Below are positions 8,068 to 16,043 of a DNA stretch of 64,000 bases, piece by piece. The notes under the pieces were generated by a model. That model saw only the letters and a program-made list of their open reading frames with translations. It made no database searches and was not told where the DNA came from. The translations under genes and the position numbers were made by a program. Positions within the stretch are counted from its first letter, which is position 1; the number at the start of each line of letters is the position of its first letter. The DNA comes from Danxiaibacter flavus. Its GTDB lineage: Bacteria; Bacteroidota; Bacteroidia; Chitinophagales; Chitinophagaceae. The stretch covers positions 434,001-498,000 of the forward strand of contig NZ_JAULBC010000006.1 in NCBI RefSeq assembly GCF_041060425.1. Reading direction: 5' to 3'.

Positions 8068-8106
8068 AAAAACGCCTTCTTTTCGAATAGAATTGAAGGC
8101 GTTTTT
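8068..8106 (+). terminator. Terminator hairpin, array copy 4
   Basis: Same hairpin as at 6960; the last one in the array. Confidence 0.75.
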
Positions 8107-8117
8107 ATTGCAATTAA

Positions 8118-8190
8118 GATCTGATAACTCAGCTGGTAGAGCATCCAGATTGTTAATGTATGGGTCCTCGGTTCGAGTTGCAGCTGGACA
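8118..8190 (+). pseudogene. Terminal, strongly decayed tRNA-like remnant
   Basis: GATCTGATAACTCAGCTGG retains a D arm. The anticodon region (CATCCAGATTGTTAATGTAT) looks like a mosaic whose right arm resembles the intact tRNA-Lys. The T-stem no longer pairs. It marks the right end of the array. Confidence 0.55.
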
Positions 8191-8260
8191 CTTTAACTTA
8201 ACCAAATTGGCAAAACCTGCGTAAAATGAATGTTTTTCGTGGGTTTTAAGTTCTTTATCA

Positions 8261-9208
8261 TTAGATCTTAAGGACTATCTTGCCAAAGACTGTTTGTGAT
8301 TCTAATAACCGGTGTGCTTCAACAGCTTCTTCGAATGGTAAAACTTTAGAAACGTATGGTGTTATCTGCCCATCAACAGCCAGATGAAAAATTTGAGACA
8401 GACTGGATCTGATGTCATCTGCTGATATAGAGTTCAAACTAAAACAAGTGATGGTTAACGAGCTTTGAAATCGTTTTAAAAATTCCATTCCAAAATCAGC
8501 ATTGGGGAATCCTGCTGCTACTCCATTAAGTACATATACTCCGTTATCTTTCAAAAGGGCAATATATTGAGCCAATTCAGAACCTGCAACAGGATCGATA
8601 ATTGCATCAAATTTTTGATCATCGCCTTCCCATTGCGATAAATCTATAAAATTACGAACACCAAGATGTTGTAGTTTCCCTCTTTGTAGGGCTGCAGTAG
8701 GGGCTACGCTGACTTCATATTTATTAGCCAATGCTAATTGTACGGTTAATGAGCCGATTCCGCCACCAGCTCCTCTAACATAAACTCTTTCTCCTTCTGA
8801 TAAACGAGCGCGTTGTAGAGAATAGTAAGCTACCAATGCATTGATGCCTAAAGAAAGAGCCTGATCACTTAATAATTTCTCAGGAACTTCGACCAGTGCG
8901 GATTCATTAACAACCACCTGCTCAGCATAACCTCCAAGAGTAGTCATTGCGTAAACACGCTTGCTTATCCATTCTTCTGACACGTTGGCTCCAACTGAAT
9001 TTACAATTCCTACAATCTCCATTCCAGGAATAAATCCAGCATTATCGAGGCCAGGATATAGCCCTTTACGTAATAGAATGTCTACTCCTCCTACACCACA
9101 TGATTCAACATTTATCAGAACTTCGTTTTCTTTTGCAACTGGTGCCGGTACTGTAGTTAGTGAAAGCATTTCGGGACCTCCAAACGCTTCAATTTTAATT
9201 ACTTTCAT
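8261..9208 (-). CDS. MDR-family NAD(P)H:quinone oxidoreductase / zinc-type alcohol dehydrogenase-like protein
   Basis: This is a 315-residue medium-chain dehydrogenase. The N-terminal GroES-like fold has ESCGVGGVDILLRKGLYPG near 35-53, and the Rossmann nucleotide site GAGGGIGSLTVQLA lies near 145-158. Catalytic-zinc cysteines are not evident, which favours the quinone-reductase (zeta-crystallin) branch. It acts as a cytosolic NADPH-dependent reductase of quinones or enones. It is divergently paired with the HxlR regulator at 9336 across a 127-bp region that holds a GTTAC/GTAAC dyad, so repression or activation by that regulator is likely (inference). Confidence 0.8.
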   Translation of the reverse strand: MKVIKIEAFGGPEMLSLTTVPAPVAKENEVLINVESCGVGGVDILLRKGLYPGLDNAGFIPGMEIVGIVNSVGANVSEEWISKRVYAMTTLGGYAEQVVVNESALVEVPEKLLSDQALSLGINALVAYYSLQRARLSEGERVYVRGAGGGIGSLTVQLALANKYEVSVAPTAALQRGKLQHLGVRNFIDLSQWEGDDQKFDAIIDPVAGSELAQYIALLKDNGVYVLNGVAAGFPNADFGMEFLKRFQSSLTITCFSLNSISADDIRSSLSQIFHLAVDGQITPYVSKVLPFEEAVEAHRLLESQTVFGKIVLKI

Positions 9209-9272
9209 ACTTTTCTATTTAAAATCCAAATGTATAAGTTGTCGAATTTCAGCGCAAGGAAGTTACCTTCAG

Positions 9273-9317
9273 GTTACCAGTAACTTAGAGGTATTACATA
9301 TGATTTCATTATCTTTG
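9273..9317 (+). promoter_or_regulatory. Operator dyad and -7 box before hxlR-type gene
   Basis: GTTAC-CA-GTAAC (9273-9284) is a perfect short palindrome, with another GTTAC at 9262. TATCTTTG (9310-9317) matches the Bacteroidota -7 consensus TAnnTTTG, 18 nt before the ATG. No clear -33 TTTG is seen. The GTTAC/GTAAC half-sites recur at the other HxlR gene (12254-12304). Confidence 0.5.
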
Positions 9318-9335
9318 TATTACTAAAAATTATAT

Positions 9336-9776
9336 ATGTCAGTGCCTATAGATTGTAAAAAAAATATCATTGCGATTCATGATACACTTGATGTCATTAA
9401 TGGAAAATGGAGAATTTCTATTCTTGCTTGCCTGACAATGAAATCTGAACTTCTTTTCACAGAGCTGAAAGCAGAATTAGCTTCTATCTCATCTAAAGTT
9501 CTTTCCACGGAGCTACGTTTTTTGGAGGAAAACAAACTTATCAGCCGTGAGGTTTTAAAATTACCAGTAGTTAAGGTTATGTATAAACTAACTCCTTATG
9601 GAAGAACATTGGAAAGCCTTGTTTTTTCATTACTGGACTGGGGGCTTACTCATCGTTCCGAAATGACAGGAATAAACGGTTTGGGTATAAACACTAACGA
9701 ATACATCAACGAATTAAAAGCAAATTTGCCAACACGGACTCCAAAGCCAAAAAATTTCTTTGATGTGGTTTTATAA
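9336..9776 (+). CDS. HxlR family winged-helix transcriptional regulator
   Basis: The 146-residue product has the HxlR core: LDVINGKWRISILACLTMKSELLFTELK, with the recognition segment SSKVLSTELRFLEENKLISRE and the wing TPYGRTL. One cysteine sits at position 7 (DCKKN). HxlR proteins of this type often sense reactive electrophiles and control an adjacent oxidoreductase. Here the divergent MDR gene is the obvious candidate target. The C-terminal 30 residues beyond the winged helix are unusually long and of unknown role. Confidence 0.85.
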   Translation: MSVPIDCKKNIIAIHDTLDVINGKWRISILACLTMKSELLFTELKAELASISSKVLSTELRFLEENKLISREVLKLPVVKVMYKLTPYGRTLESLVFSLLDWGLTHRSEMTGINGLGINTNEYINELKANLPTRTPKPKNFFDVVL

Positions 9777-9843
9777 TTAAAGCAGCCATTGCTCTTTCCC
9801 CATTTGTCCCAAATGTATAAAAGGTCCTAAGAAACATATCTTA

Positions 9844-10758
9844 TTAATTAAACGACTGCCTGAAAGCCAAAGGAGTTTGACTTGTTTTCTGTTTAAATAA
9901 CTTACTAAATGAGGAAGAATGTTCAAATCCCAATTCATAGGCAATTTCACTTATCGATAAATCCGTTGTTGAAAGCTTTTCTTTGGCCTTTTCAATGATT
10001 TTATGGTGAATATGATCCTGTGTGCTCTTTCCGGTCAGAACTTTAAGTAAGCTGCTAAGGTAATTTGGAGTCAGGTTTAATTTATTGGCCAAATCTTGTA
10101 CACCAGGAGTACCGTTTTTCAAAAGATAGTCTTCATTGAAATACTCATCTAATATCAGTTCCAATCGGGACAGGATTTTATCATTTGAGATCCGACGTGT
10201 CAGAAACTGCCTTTCATAGAAGCGCTCACTATAATTAAGCAATAATTCAATCAGTGATATGATAATGTTATGGCTGAATTTATCGATATTGGACTGACAT
10301 TCCTGTTGTATCGTTTTAAATACTTCCACTATCATCTGCTCTTCTTTGTGTGAAAGAAAAAGCGCTTCATTTACTGCATAACCGAAAAAAACGCATTTGT
10401 TCATTCGTGAGGCCAGGGCCGTTTTCCATAGAAAATCAGGATGGATCAATAAAAGCCAACCTGAAGGATCGGCAGCTGCGTTAGGATCTATTTCTATACG
10501 GATTACCTGTTGAGGCCCAACCATAGCAAGTATCCCTTCATTAAAATCATAGCTCTGCTGTCCATAATTGAATTTTTTAGCTACGTTCCGCTTTAGTCCG
10601 ATTGAATAAAAACCCTGTACCCATCTGATATCAGTGTACTCAAGTGGGTATTTTACGAGACTATAATCTATTAGGCTTACCAATGGATGATCAGGTTTAG
10701 ATAAACCGCTGAACTCGTGAAATTCAGCTATGCTATTTAACTTAATATCTGCTCGCAT
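9844..10758 (-). CDS. AraC family transcriptional regulator (paralogue A)
   Basis: The product has about 304 residues from the ATG at 10758 (MRADIKLNSIAEF); the frame extends to 10881 but overlaps the upstream SDR gene and adds unconserved residues. The N-terminal sensing region has YGQQSYDFNEGILAMVGPQQ. The C-terminal AraC double HTH is VQDLANKLNLTPNYLSSLLK, then KAKEKLSTTDLSISEIAYEL and GFEHSSSFSKLFKQKT. It is closely related to the regulator at 25944, and both follow an SDR gene, so an SDR-AraC module was probably duplicated. It lies 79 bp after the SDR gene. Confidence 0.88.
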   Translation of the reverse strand: MRADIKLNSIAEFHEFSGLSKPDHPLVSLIDYSLVKYPLEYTDIRWVQGFYSIGLKRNVAKKFNYGQQSYDFNEGILAMVGPQQVIRIEIDPNAAADPSGWLLLIHPDFLWKTALASRMNKCVFFGYAVNEALFLSHKEEQMIVEVFKTIQQECQSNIDKFSHNIIISLIELLLNYSERFYERQFLTRRISNDKILSRLELILDEYFNEDYLLKNGTPGVQDLANKLNLTPNYLSSLLKVLTGKSTQDHIHHKIIEKAKEKLSTTDLSISEIAYELGFEHSSSFSKLFKQKTSQTPLAFRQSFN

Positions 10759-10837
10759 TCCATAAATTTTTAAAAAAATGATAATGGAAGCCCGGTTTGA
10801 AGGGATCCAAACCAGACTTCCAAAGACATCAAAGGTT

Positions 10838-11584
10838 CTACCATTCCTGATCTGTAGGAAGTATAAAGATTTCCGAAACATCTACATAATCCGGGGATTC
10901 TAAGGCATAAATCATACTATTGGCGATATCTTTCGGACTTAAAAATGTCATCTGACTACGCAGCCCTTCCATATCTTCTTTATATCCATTATCCGAAATA
11001 GAGTCAATTAGATTGGTATCAACAGCTCCAGGCTGTATGCTGGTTACGCGGATATTATGCTTCTTCCCAACTTCCATACGCATGATATCCGAAAAGGCTG
11101 CCACAAAATGTTTTGTACCACAATAAACCCCTAATCCTTTAAAAAGTTTACGCCCTGCAATAGATGATACATTGATAATGTGTCCACCATGCTTGTCAAC
11201 CAATTCGGGCAAAACAGCTGCTGTAACATTCAGAACACCATTTATATTAACATTCACCATTGCCTCCCATTCTTCTGTTTTAAACGAATCAATATCTGAA
11301 GCCGGCATGATACCTGCATTATTGATCAAAATATCGATAGTTCCGAATTTTTCCTTCAGACGTTCAATTCCAGCTTTTACACTTGCTTTATCTGTTACAT
11401 CCAATCCAAGAGAAACAGCTTCGCCGCCAGCCCGATGAATTTCATTTTCGATACTCTTAAGCTTATCAACATTTCGTGCAGCCAACCCTGTTTTAACTCC
11501 TCTCGCAGCCAACGCTTTTGCAACGCCTTCTCCTATTCCACTGGATGCCCCTGTAATCAAGGCAACTTTTCCTTTTAGTTCCAT
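10838..11584 (-). CDS. SDR family oxidoreductase
   Basis: This is a 248-residue classical short-chain dehydrogenase. It has the cofactor motif TGASSGIG at 12-19, LINNAGIMP near 85-93, and the catalytic Ser (INVSSIAG) with Tyr-x-x-x-Lys in YCGTKH near 152. A basic residue after the first strand (AARN) suggests NADP. The substrate is unknown. It is the first gene of a probable two-gene unit with the AraC regulator downstream; homologous architecture occurs at 27010/25944. Confidence 0.9.
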   Translation of the reverse strand: MELKGKVALITGASSGIGEGVAKALAARGVKTGLAARNVDKLKSIENEIHRAGGEAVSLGLDVTDKASVKAGIERLKEKFGTIDILINNAGIMPASDIDSFKTEEWEAMVNVNINGVLNVTAAVLPELVDKHGGHIINVSSIAGRKLFKGLGVYCGTKHFVAAFSDIMRMEVGKKHNIRVTSIQPGAVDTNLIDSISDNGYKEDMEGLRSQMTFLSPKDIANSMIYALESPDYVDVSEIFILPTDQEW

Positions 11585-11738
11585 ATACTTTTAATTTGTT
11601 TCTGCGAAATTGCAGCAAGCCTCCGGAACTAATTTTGCCAGATCTCCGAACCTTTTTGCCGAATCTTAGATTCTGAAAAATTTCACTAAATATCGGAGCC
11701 GATATGCAACACTTATATTAACTCCTTTAACAAAAATA

Positions 11739-11770
11739 AATTCGGCAAGATTTTTTATCGTTGCCGAATT
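11739..11770. terminator. Hairpin in the SDR / SnoaL intergenic region
   Basis: AATTCGGCAA (11739-11748) pairs perfectly with TTGCCGAATT (11761-11770). TTGCCGAAT occurs again at 11657-11665, so this could instead be an operator shared by regulators of this region. The 246-bp interval has no gene. Confidence 0.45.
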
Positions 11771-11830
11771 CCTTACCAATCCAATAGACTACTTATCCTG
11801 GATCTATTAAAAATAAAATGCTGGTCCAGA

Positions 11831-12217
11831 TTATCCCTTTAGCTGCTCGGATATTTTGGCCGTATCGATTAAATACCACATCTCAACGAATTTATTGTCT
11901 TCTACCTTGTAGGAAGCAAACTCCATAAACTCTATTGTTTTTCCTGTTGGCAGATTTCCAAAGAATTCCCGGGCAGGAGTACCAACATCCCTTAACCTGG
12001 CAGCTATTCGATCTTCATTTACAAATAGATCCTCAATATGCCATACATAATCCGGTACTACATCTGTAAGCCACTTAAGCCCTCCAAGGGCATCCTCTTT
12101 TCTGCCAGGTACTCCATTGATCAATACCTCATCGTTAATTAATTCAGCAATTGTGGCAAAGTCGCGCGCATTAGCCGCTGTAACATATTGCTCATAAAAC
12201 GTTTTTAAATCACGCAT
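11831..12217 (-). CDS. SnoaL-like (NTF2 fold) protein
   Basis: This 128-residue protein matches the ester-cyclase/SnoaL-like pattern: TFYEQYVTAANARDFATIAELI at the N-terminus, DYVWHIEDLFVNEDRIAARLRDVGT in the middle, and KTIEFMEFASYKVEDNKFVEMWYLID at the end. The cone-shaped fold binds small hydrophobic substrates; no activity can be assigned. It is divergent from the HxlR gene at 12331, with a strong shared palindrome between them, so it is probably that regulator's target. Confidence 0.75.
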   Translation of the reverse strand: MRDLKTFYEQYVTAANARDFATIAELINDEVLINGVPGRKEDALGGLKWLTDVVPDYVWHIEDLFVNEDRIAARLRDVGTPAREFFGNLPTGKTIEFMEFASYKVEDNKFVEMWYLIDTAKISEQLKG

Positions 12218-12253
12218 GTTCTAAATATTTTAAAATTGTCCAGCAAAAATAAA

Positions 12254-12304
12254 CCCATTAGTTACCAAAATATACTATTTTTGTATATTCTAGTAACGAA
12301 TGGG
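12254..12304. promoter_or_regulatory. Nested palindromic operator with -7 box
   Basis: CCCATTAGTTAC (12254-12265) and GTAACGAATGGG (12293-12304) form a 12-bp inverted repeat with one mismatch. Inside it AATATAC (12269-12275) pairs with GTATATT (12283-12289). TATTTTTG (12276-12283) fits TAnnTTTG for the rightward HxlR gene, so a bound dimer would cover the promoter. This suggests autoregulation plus control of the divergent SnoaL-like gene. Confidence 0.6.
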
Positions 12305-12330
12305 TAACCAGATTTTAAAAGCCATAAAAT

Positions 12331-12690
12331 ATGAGAGACAATAATTTTTGCAATTCGCACTGCCCGTTGACCAGAGCTGTAGGAGCAGTTGGAAATAAAT
12401 GGAAACCATTGATATTACATGTCATCAGGGAGCGTACCGTTAGGTTTGGACAACTGGATGCCATCATTCCTATTATAACCAGAAAGGTTTTGACTGAGCA
12501 GTTAAAAGAATTAGAAGAAGATGAAATCATTAGAAGGGTAGCCTATAATGAATTACCGCGAAGAGTGGAATATTCATTAACTGAAAAAGGATTGGCGTTT
12601 TTACCGATATTAGATCAAATGCAAGAATGGAATATTCGTTTTGACTCAAAAATAAAAGACCCGGAGAACACTATTGAATTATTTCGCTGA
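12331..12690 (+). CDS. HxlR family transcriptional regulator
   Basis: The 119-residue product has the classic HxlR opening CPLTRAVGAVGNKWKPLILHVIRERTVRFGQL with the conserved sensing-type cysteine before the winged helix, then TRKVLTEQLKELEEDEIIRR and YSLTEKGLAFLPIL. There is an additional Cys at 7. It is divergently arranged with the SnoaL-like gene at 11831 over a palindromic operator. It is the second HxlR gene in 3 kb, and the two share GTTAC-type operator half-sites. The 199 bp that follow contain no supported gene. Confidence 0.9.
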   Translation: MRDNNFCNSHCPLTRAVGAVGNKWKPLILHVIRERTVRFGQLDAIIPIITRKVLTEQLKELEEDEIIRRVAYNELPRRVEYSLTEKGLAFLPILDQMQEWNIRFDSKIKDPENTIELFR

Positions 12691-12889
12691 CACAGTTCAT
12701 GTTACAGTCTCCTATCTGGAATTTCCTGAACTTCCCTAAAAAACAGGCGGTTTTACACTATAACAAGATAACAAATGAATTCTCGGCTTTTTGTTTACTA
12801 CCCGGCTTCAGTTTCGGCAAACGAATAACACTGAGCAACAGAATAAACAATGAGCGTTTGTATAACGCCCCGTTGTTCAAGAAAAAGAA

Positions 12890-14137
12890 TTAATTCCCCT
12901 TCAAAACCACCGGTTCACTTATTCCATTAAGATCATACACAATTTTCCCGGCACGAATAGTCAATTCACATTCAAGTTTTTTATTTCCTTTGATTTTGTC
13001 GCCGGCGTAATCAAAGAAACCAAAATTGCCATCGCGCAAATTAAAGATGGCAATATCGGCTTCTGTGCCGACAGATAAATTTCCAAGTTCAGGTCGCTGT
13101 ATCTCCTGTGCAGGATTCCATGTAGTCGCTTTTATTACCGCTGGGAGGTCCATTCCTATGTTTAGAAACTTCGACATTACATTTAGAAGATCTTTCATTG
13201 CTGCATTCATGCTTCCGGTATGCAGATCAGTGCTGATGGAATTCGGATAAAAACCACTTTGGATCGCAGGTATTGCCTGTGAAAACCTGAAACTTATTCC
13301 TCCATAACCAACATCGAAAAAGATCCCGTCTTTCTGCGCTTCTATCACAAATGGTTTTACTTTTTTCGTAGCACTATCGACAATGCTTTCACGTGTGCCA
13401 AGTTGTGCAAAACAATGCGTGAAGATGTCTCCTTTGCGAAGATGTTTAGAAAATAATTCTTCGATAGATAACGGTGGTTTGGCTCCGCCAAAATCAACCA
13501 TTACAGGTATATTAGCAAGTCTTCCGGCTTCTGCTGCACGGTCCGCAGCAATCCAGTCATGACCTTCAAAATGGGCAAGTTTTATTCCTATTACATCTTT
13601 TTTATTTGCCTTTGCAACGTTCGCCGTTAACTTCGAATCCATATCTGTGGTATTCTGCTCCCAGCTTCCGCCGCGCATTCCTTCACCCACAATATTTAAA
13701 AAAGCAAGTACCCTTGTTATTGACTTGTCGATGATATTTTGTTTAAACAAGGGAAAAGTTTTCCATCCTGAACTTCCTGCATCGGCAACTGTAGTAACGC
13801 CATTGCGTAAAGTAAACCCATCGGGACGAAGTGCAGCTGTGCCATCCATTAAATACTGGTCTGCATGCGTTCCTTCAAAATTGTGCGTGTGAATATCAAT
13901 GAGGCCCGGTGTTACAAACAAACCTTTTGCATGTACAACTTGTGTTGCTTTTGATGCATCAATATTTTTTGCGACACCAACAATTTTTCCGTCAGCAATA
14001 GCAACATCCATCACTGCATCGAAATTATTTTTCGGATCGATAACATGACCGTCTTTTATTACGATGCTGTAAACCTGACCCCATGAAAGCGTTGCCTGAA
14101 AAATTATGATAAAGACGAGAAAAACTTTTCTGTTCAT
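12890..14137 (-). CDS. Secreted amidohydrolase, COG3964-type (paralogue 1)
   Basis: This 415-residue dihydroorotase-like amidohydrolase has a Sec leader (MNRKVFLVFIIIFQATLSWG). Metal ligands are visible as DIHTH (His83, His85), an active-site-type Lys in GIKLAHFEG, a His in FTHCFAQ and the Asp in STDLH. The family hydrolyses cyclic or N-acyl amides; the substrate here is unknown. It is the last gene of the co-oriented eight-gene cluster, 33 bp after the dehydrogenase at 14171, and is paralogous to the genes at 16044 and 17321 (shared KNGHVIDPKNN, TTVADAGSSGW and FRFSQAIPA-type blocks). Confidence 0.85.
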   Translation of the reverse strand: MNRKVFLVFIIIFQATLSWGQVYSIVIKDGHVIDPKNNFDAVMDVAIADGKIVGVAKNIDASKATQVVHAKGLFVTPGLIDIHTHNFEGTHADQYLMDGTAALRPDGFTLRNGVTTVADAGSSGWKTFPLFKQNIIDKSITRVLAFLNIVGEGMRGGSWEQNTTDMDSKLTANVAKANKKDVIGIKLAHFEGHDWIAADRAAEAGRLANIPVMVDFGGAKPPLSIEELFSKHLRKGDIFTHCFAQLGTRESIVDSATKKVKPFVIEAQKDGIFFDVGYGGISFRFSQAIPAIQSGFYPNSISTDLHTGSMNAAMKDLLNVMSKFLNIGMDLPAVIKATTWNPAQEIQRPELGNLSVGTEADIAIFNLRDGNFGFFDYAGDKIKGNKKLECELTIRAGKIVYDLNGISEPVVLKGN

Positions 14138-14170
14138 ATGATGAGGTTTATTTGTTTTTATTCTTAATCG

Positions 14171-15925
14171 CTAGTCTGCAGATTTTTTTCGCGCTTTTAA
14201 AACATCCTCCCTGGTTATTTCATCCGGATTATTATTGAAATGTTTTCTTATATACGTCAGTACTTGCGCAATATCTTCATCTCTCAAAAAACTATGTTGT
14301 GGCATTACGTTATTGTATTCTTTGCCTTTTACTGTGATTCGTGAATTCAGGCCATTTAAAACAACATCAATTAAAATTTTCTTGTCTCCATTAACCCATT
14401 CAGAACTGTCCAAAGGGGGAAACCGGCTGCCGTCTCCCTTTCCATTGCGCTGATGACAAAAGACGCAGTAAGAATTATAAACCTGTGAGCCCGGAATGGG
14501 CTTGTCTTTATAAAGATTATCTTTTGTTTCATCAGGCATGCGAATGTTTGAATTCAATTTTCTTTTTTCCATTGCAGCAAGCTGATCTTTGCTAAACTTG
14601 TTTTTATCTCCTTTATACATGACGCGCCAGATCTTTCCTTTTTGCGAATCAGAAATGTACAGTGAACCATCCGGACCGACAGCAAGACCCATTGGCCTGT
14701 AAACTGCATCACTTGTATTTACAATGGGATCAACACCTGCGAAACCATCAGCAAAAACTTCCCACTCACCCGATGGTTGTCCATTTGCAAAAGGAACGAA
14801 ACAAACAAAATAGCCTGCCTGCGGATAAGGCGATCTGTTGGTAGAGCCGTGAAATGCAATGAATGCGCCATGTTTATAATGTTCCGGAAATTGATCTCCT
14901 TCGTAAAAGAGCAGATCATTTGGTGCCCAATGAGCGGGAAAACCCATGATGGGTAATTGCACCGTGCTGTCTCTTGCAGGTATTTTTCCGTCACCTCCAT
15001 ATTCCGGTGCAAGCACGTTTTTCTTTTGTAGTTGATCATAGTAACTGTACGGCCATCCAAAATTGTCTCCGTCTTTCACCTTGATAAATTCTTCCGCAGG
15101 TAACACCGCGCTTTGCCAAGAAGTAAATTTATCTGGCCACAACAAATGAAGATCATCTCTTCCATGCATTACGACGTATAAATTTTTATCATCCTTATTC
15201 CAATCCATTGCCACCACGCTTCTTATTCCTGTCGCGAATTTTTTCCCATCCTTTTGGGTGAGACCAGCCTTGTTTGCATCAAATTGCCATACGCCGCCGT
15301 AATTTTCTAATTGAGGACAAGGGTCAAGACCTTTAAAACCCGGAGTGCCTCCCGGCGTTCTAACCAAATCCTGGCAAGCATTTGACGGTGCACCAAACGG
15401 AACATACATGTGTCCCTGGTCATCAAATGAGACAGGCTTAGTGATGTGCCAATGGGAGCCTCTTAAGCTATCATATTCTGTAAGCACCACTTCTGCTTTG
15501 CTTTCAGGTATAAGCTTGCCAGGTGTTAATTTGGTTCTGTAAATCACCAACTCAGAACCGTAATATAAATAACCATTGTGTATGCGCATGCAATTGGAAA
15601 GACCGCCTTCATTATCATAATCTCCAAAGTGAACGATGGAGTCAGCTTTGCCATCGCCATCAACATCCCGCAACGCGACATTACCTTCACCTCTTTTTGA
15701 TCGACTCACTTTTACATAGATGTCGCCATTATCATTCACTGCAAGGTGACGTGCAGGACCAAGGCTGTCAACAACTACAACCGCTTCAAATCCGCCAGGA
15801 AGAAATAAGCCTCCGTTACCAGGATCACCTTTGGGTAATGACGGTTTTAAATTGCATTGAGTGAACGCGATAAGCGTAAGGAAGTAGAAAATTGCTTCGT
15901 ATAAAAAAGCTTTCTTGATGTGCAT
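14171..15925 (-). CDS. PQQ-type beta-propeller dehydrogenase with C-terminal cytochrome c
   Basis: This is a 584-residue exported protein. The N-terminus is hydrophobic, ending FLTLIAFTQC, which may be a lipoprotein site although Gln before Cys is unusual. Residues 30-460 form a sorbosone/glucose-dehydrogenase-like propeller with calcium-type DVDGDGKAD. A class I cytochrome c follows, with CVFCH at 487-491 and axial Met near 541 (NNVMPQH). It is expected to oxidise a sugar-like or alcohol substrate in the periplasm and pass electrons to the respiratory chain. The gene at 20413 has the same two modules in the opposite order. Confidence 0.82.
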   Translation of the reverse strand: MHIKKAFLYEAIFYFLTLIAFTQCNLKPSLPKGDPGNGGLFLPGGFEAVVVVDSLGPARHLAVNDNGDIYVKVSRSKRGEGNVALRDVDGDGKADSIVHFGDYDNEGGLSNCMRIHNGYLYYGSELVIYRTKLTPGKLIPESKAEVVLTEYDSLRGSHWHITKPVSFDDQGHMYVPFGAPSNACQDLVRTPGGTPGFKGLDPCPQLENYGGVWQFDANKAGLTQKDGKKFATGIRSVVAMDWNKDDKNLYVVMHGRDDLHLLWPDKFTSWQSAVLPAEEFIKVKDGDNFGWPYSYYDQLQKKNVLAPEYGGDGKIPARDSTVQLPIMGFPAHWAPNDLLFYEGDQFPEHYKHGAFIAFHGSTNRSPYPQAGYFVCFVPFANGQPSGEWEVFADGFAGVDPIVNTSDAVYRPMGLAVGPDGSLYISDSQKGKIWRVMYKGDKNKFSKDQLAAMEKRKLNSNIRMPDETKDNLYKDKPIPGSQVYNSYCVFCHQRNGKGDGSRFPPLDSSEWVNGDKKILIDVVLNGLNSRITVKGKEYNNVMPQHSFLRDEDIAQVLTYIRKHFNNNPDEITREDVLKARKKSAD

Positions 15926-16043
15926 GTTTGTATTCGTTGCTTTTATACTGAATTTTTAGTTCAAATAATATCGGCACGTTTTCAATTGTAGTAATTCGAA
16001 ATCTTCGTCCTTGTTGTTCAGCGTGTCAATAAAAATCAAACAG

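Noticed and set aside
7010..8190. Additional functional tRNAs
   Set aside because: Anticodon loops of 5-6 nt or broken T/acceptor stems make decoding unlikely.
7763..8224. Frame across the N gap
   Set aside because: It is composed of tRNA-like repeats, hairpins and unknown bases.
12699..12893. 64-codon frame after the HxlR gene
   Set aside because: No pattern, and it overlaps the end of the convergent amidohydrolase.
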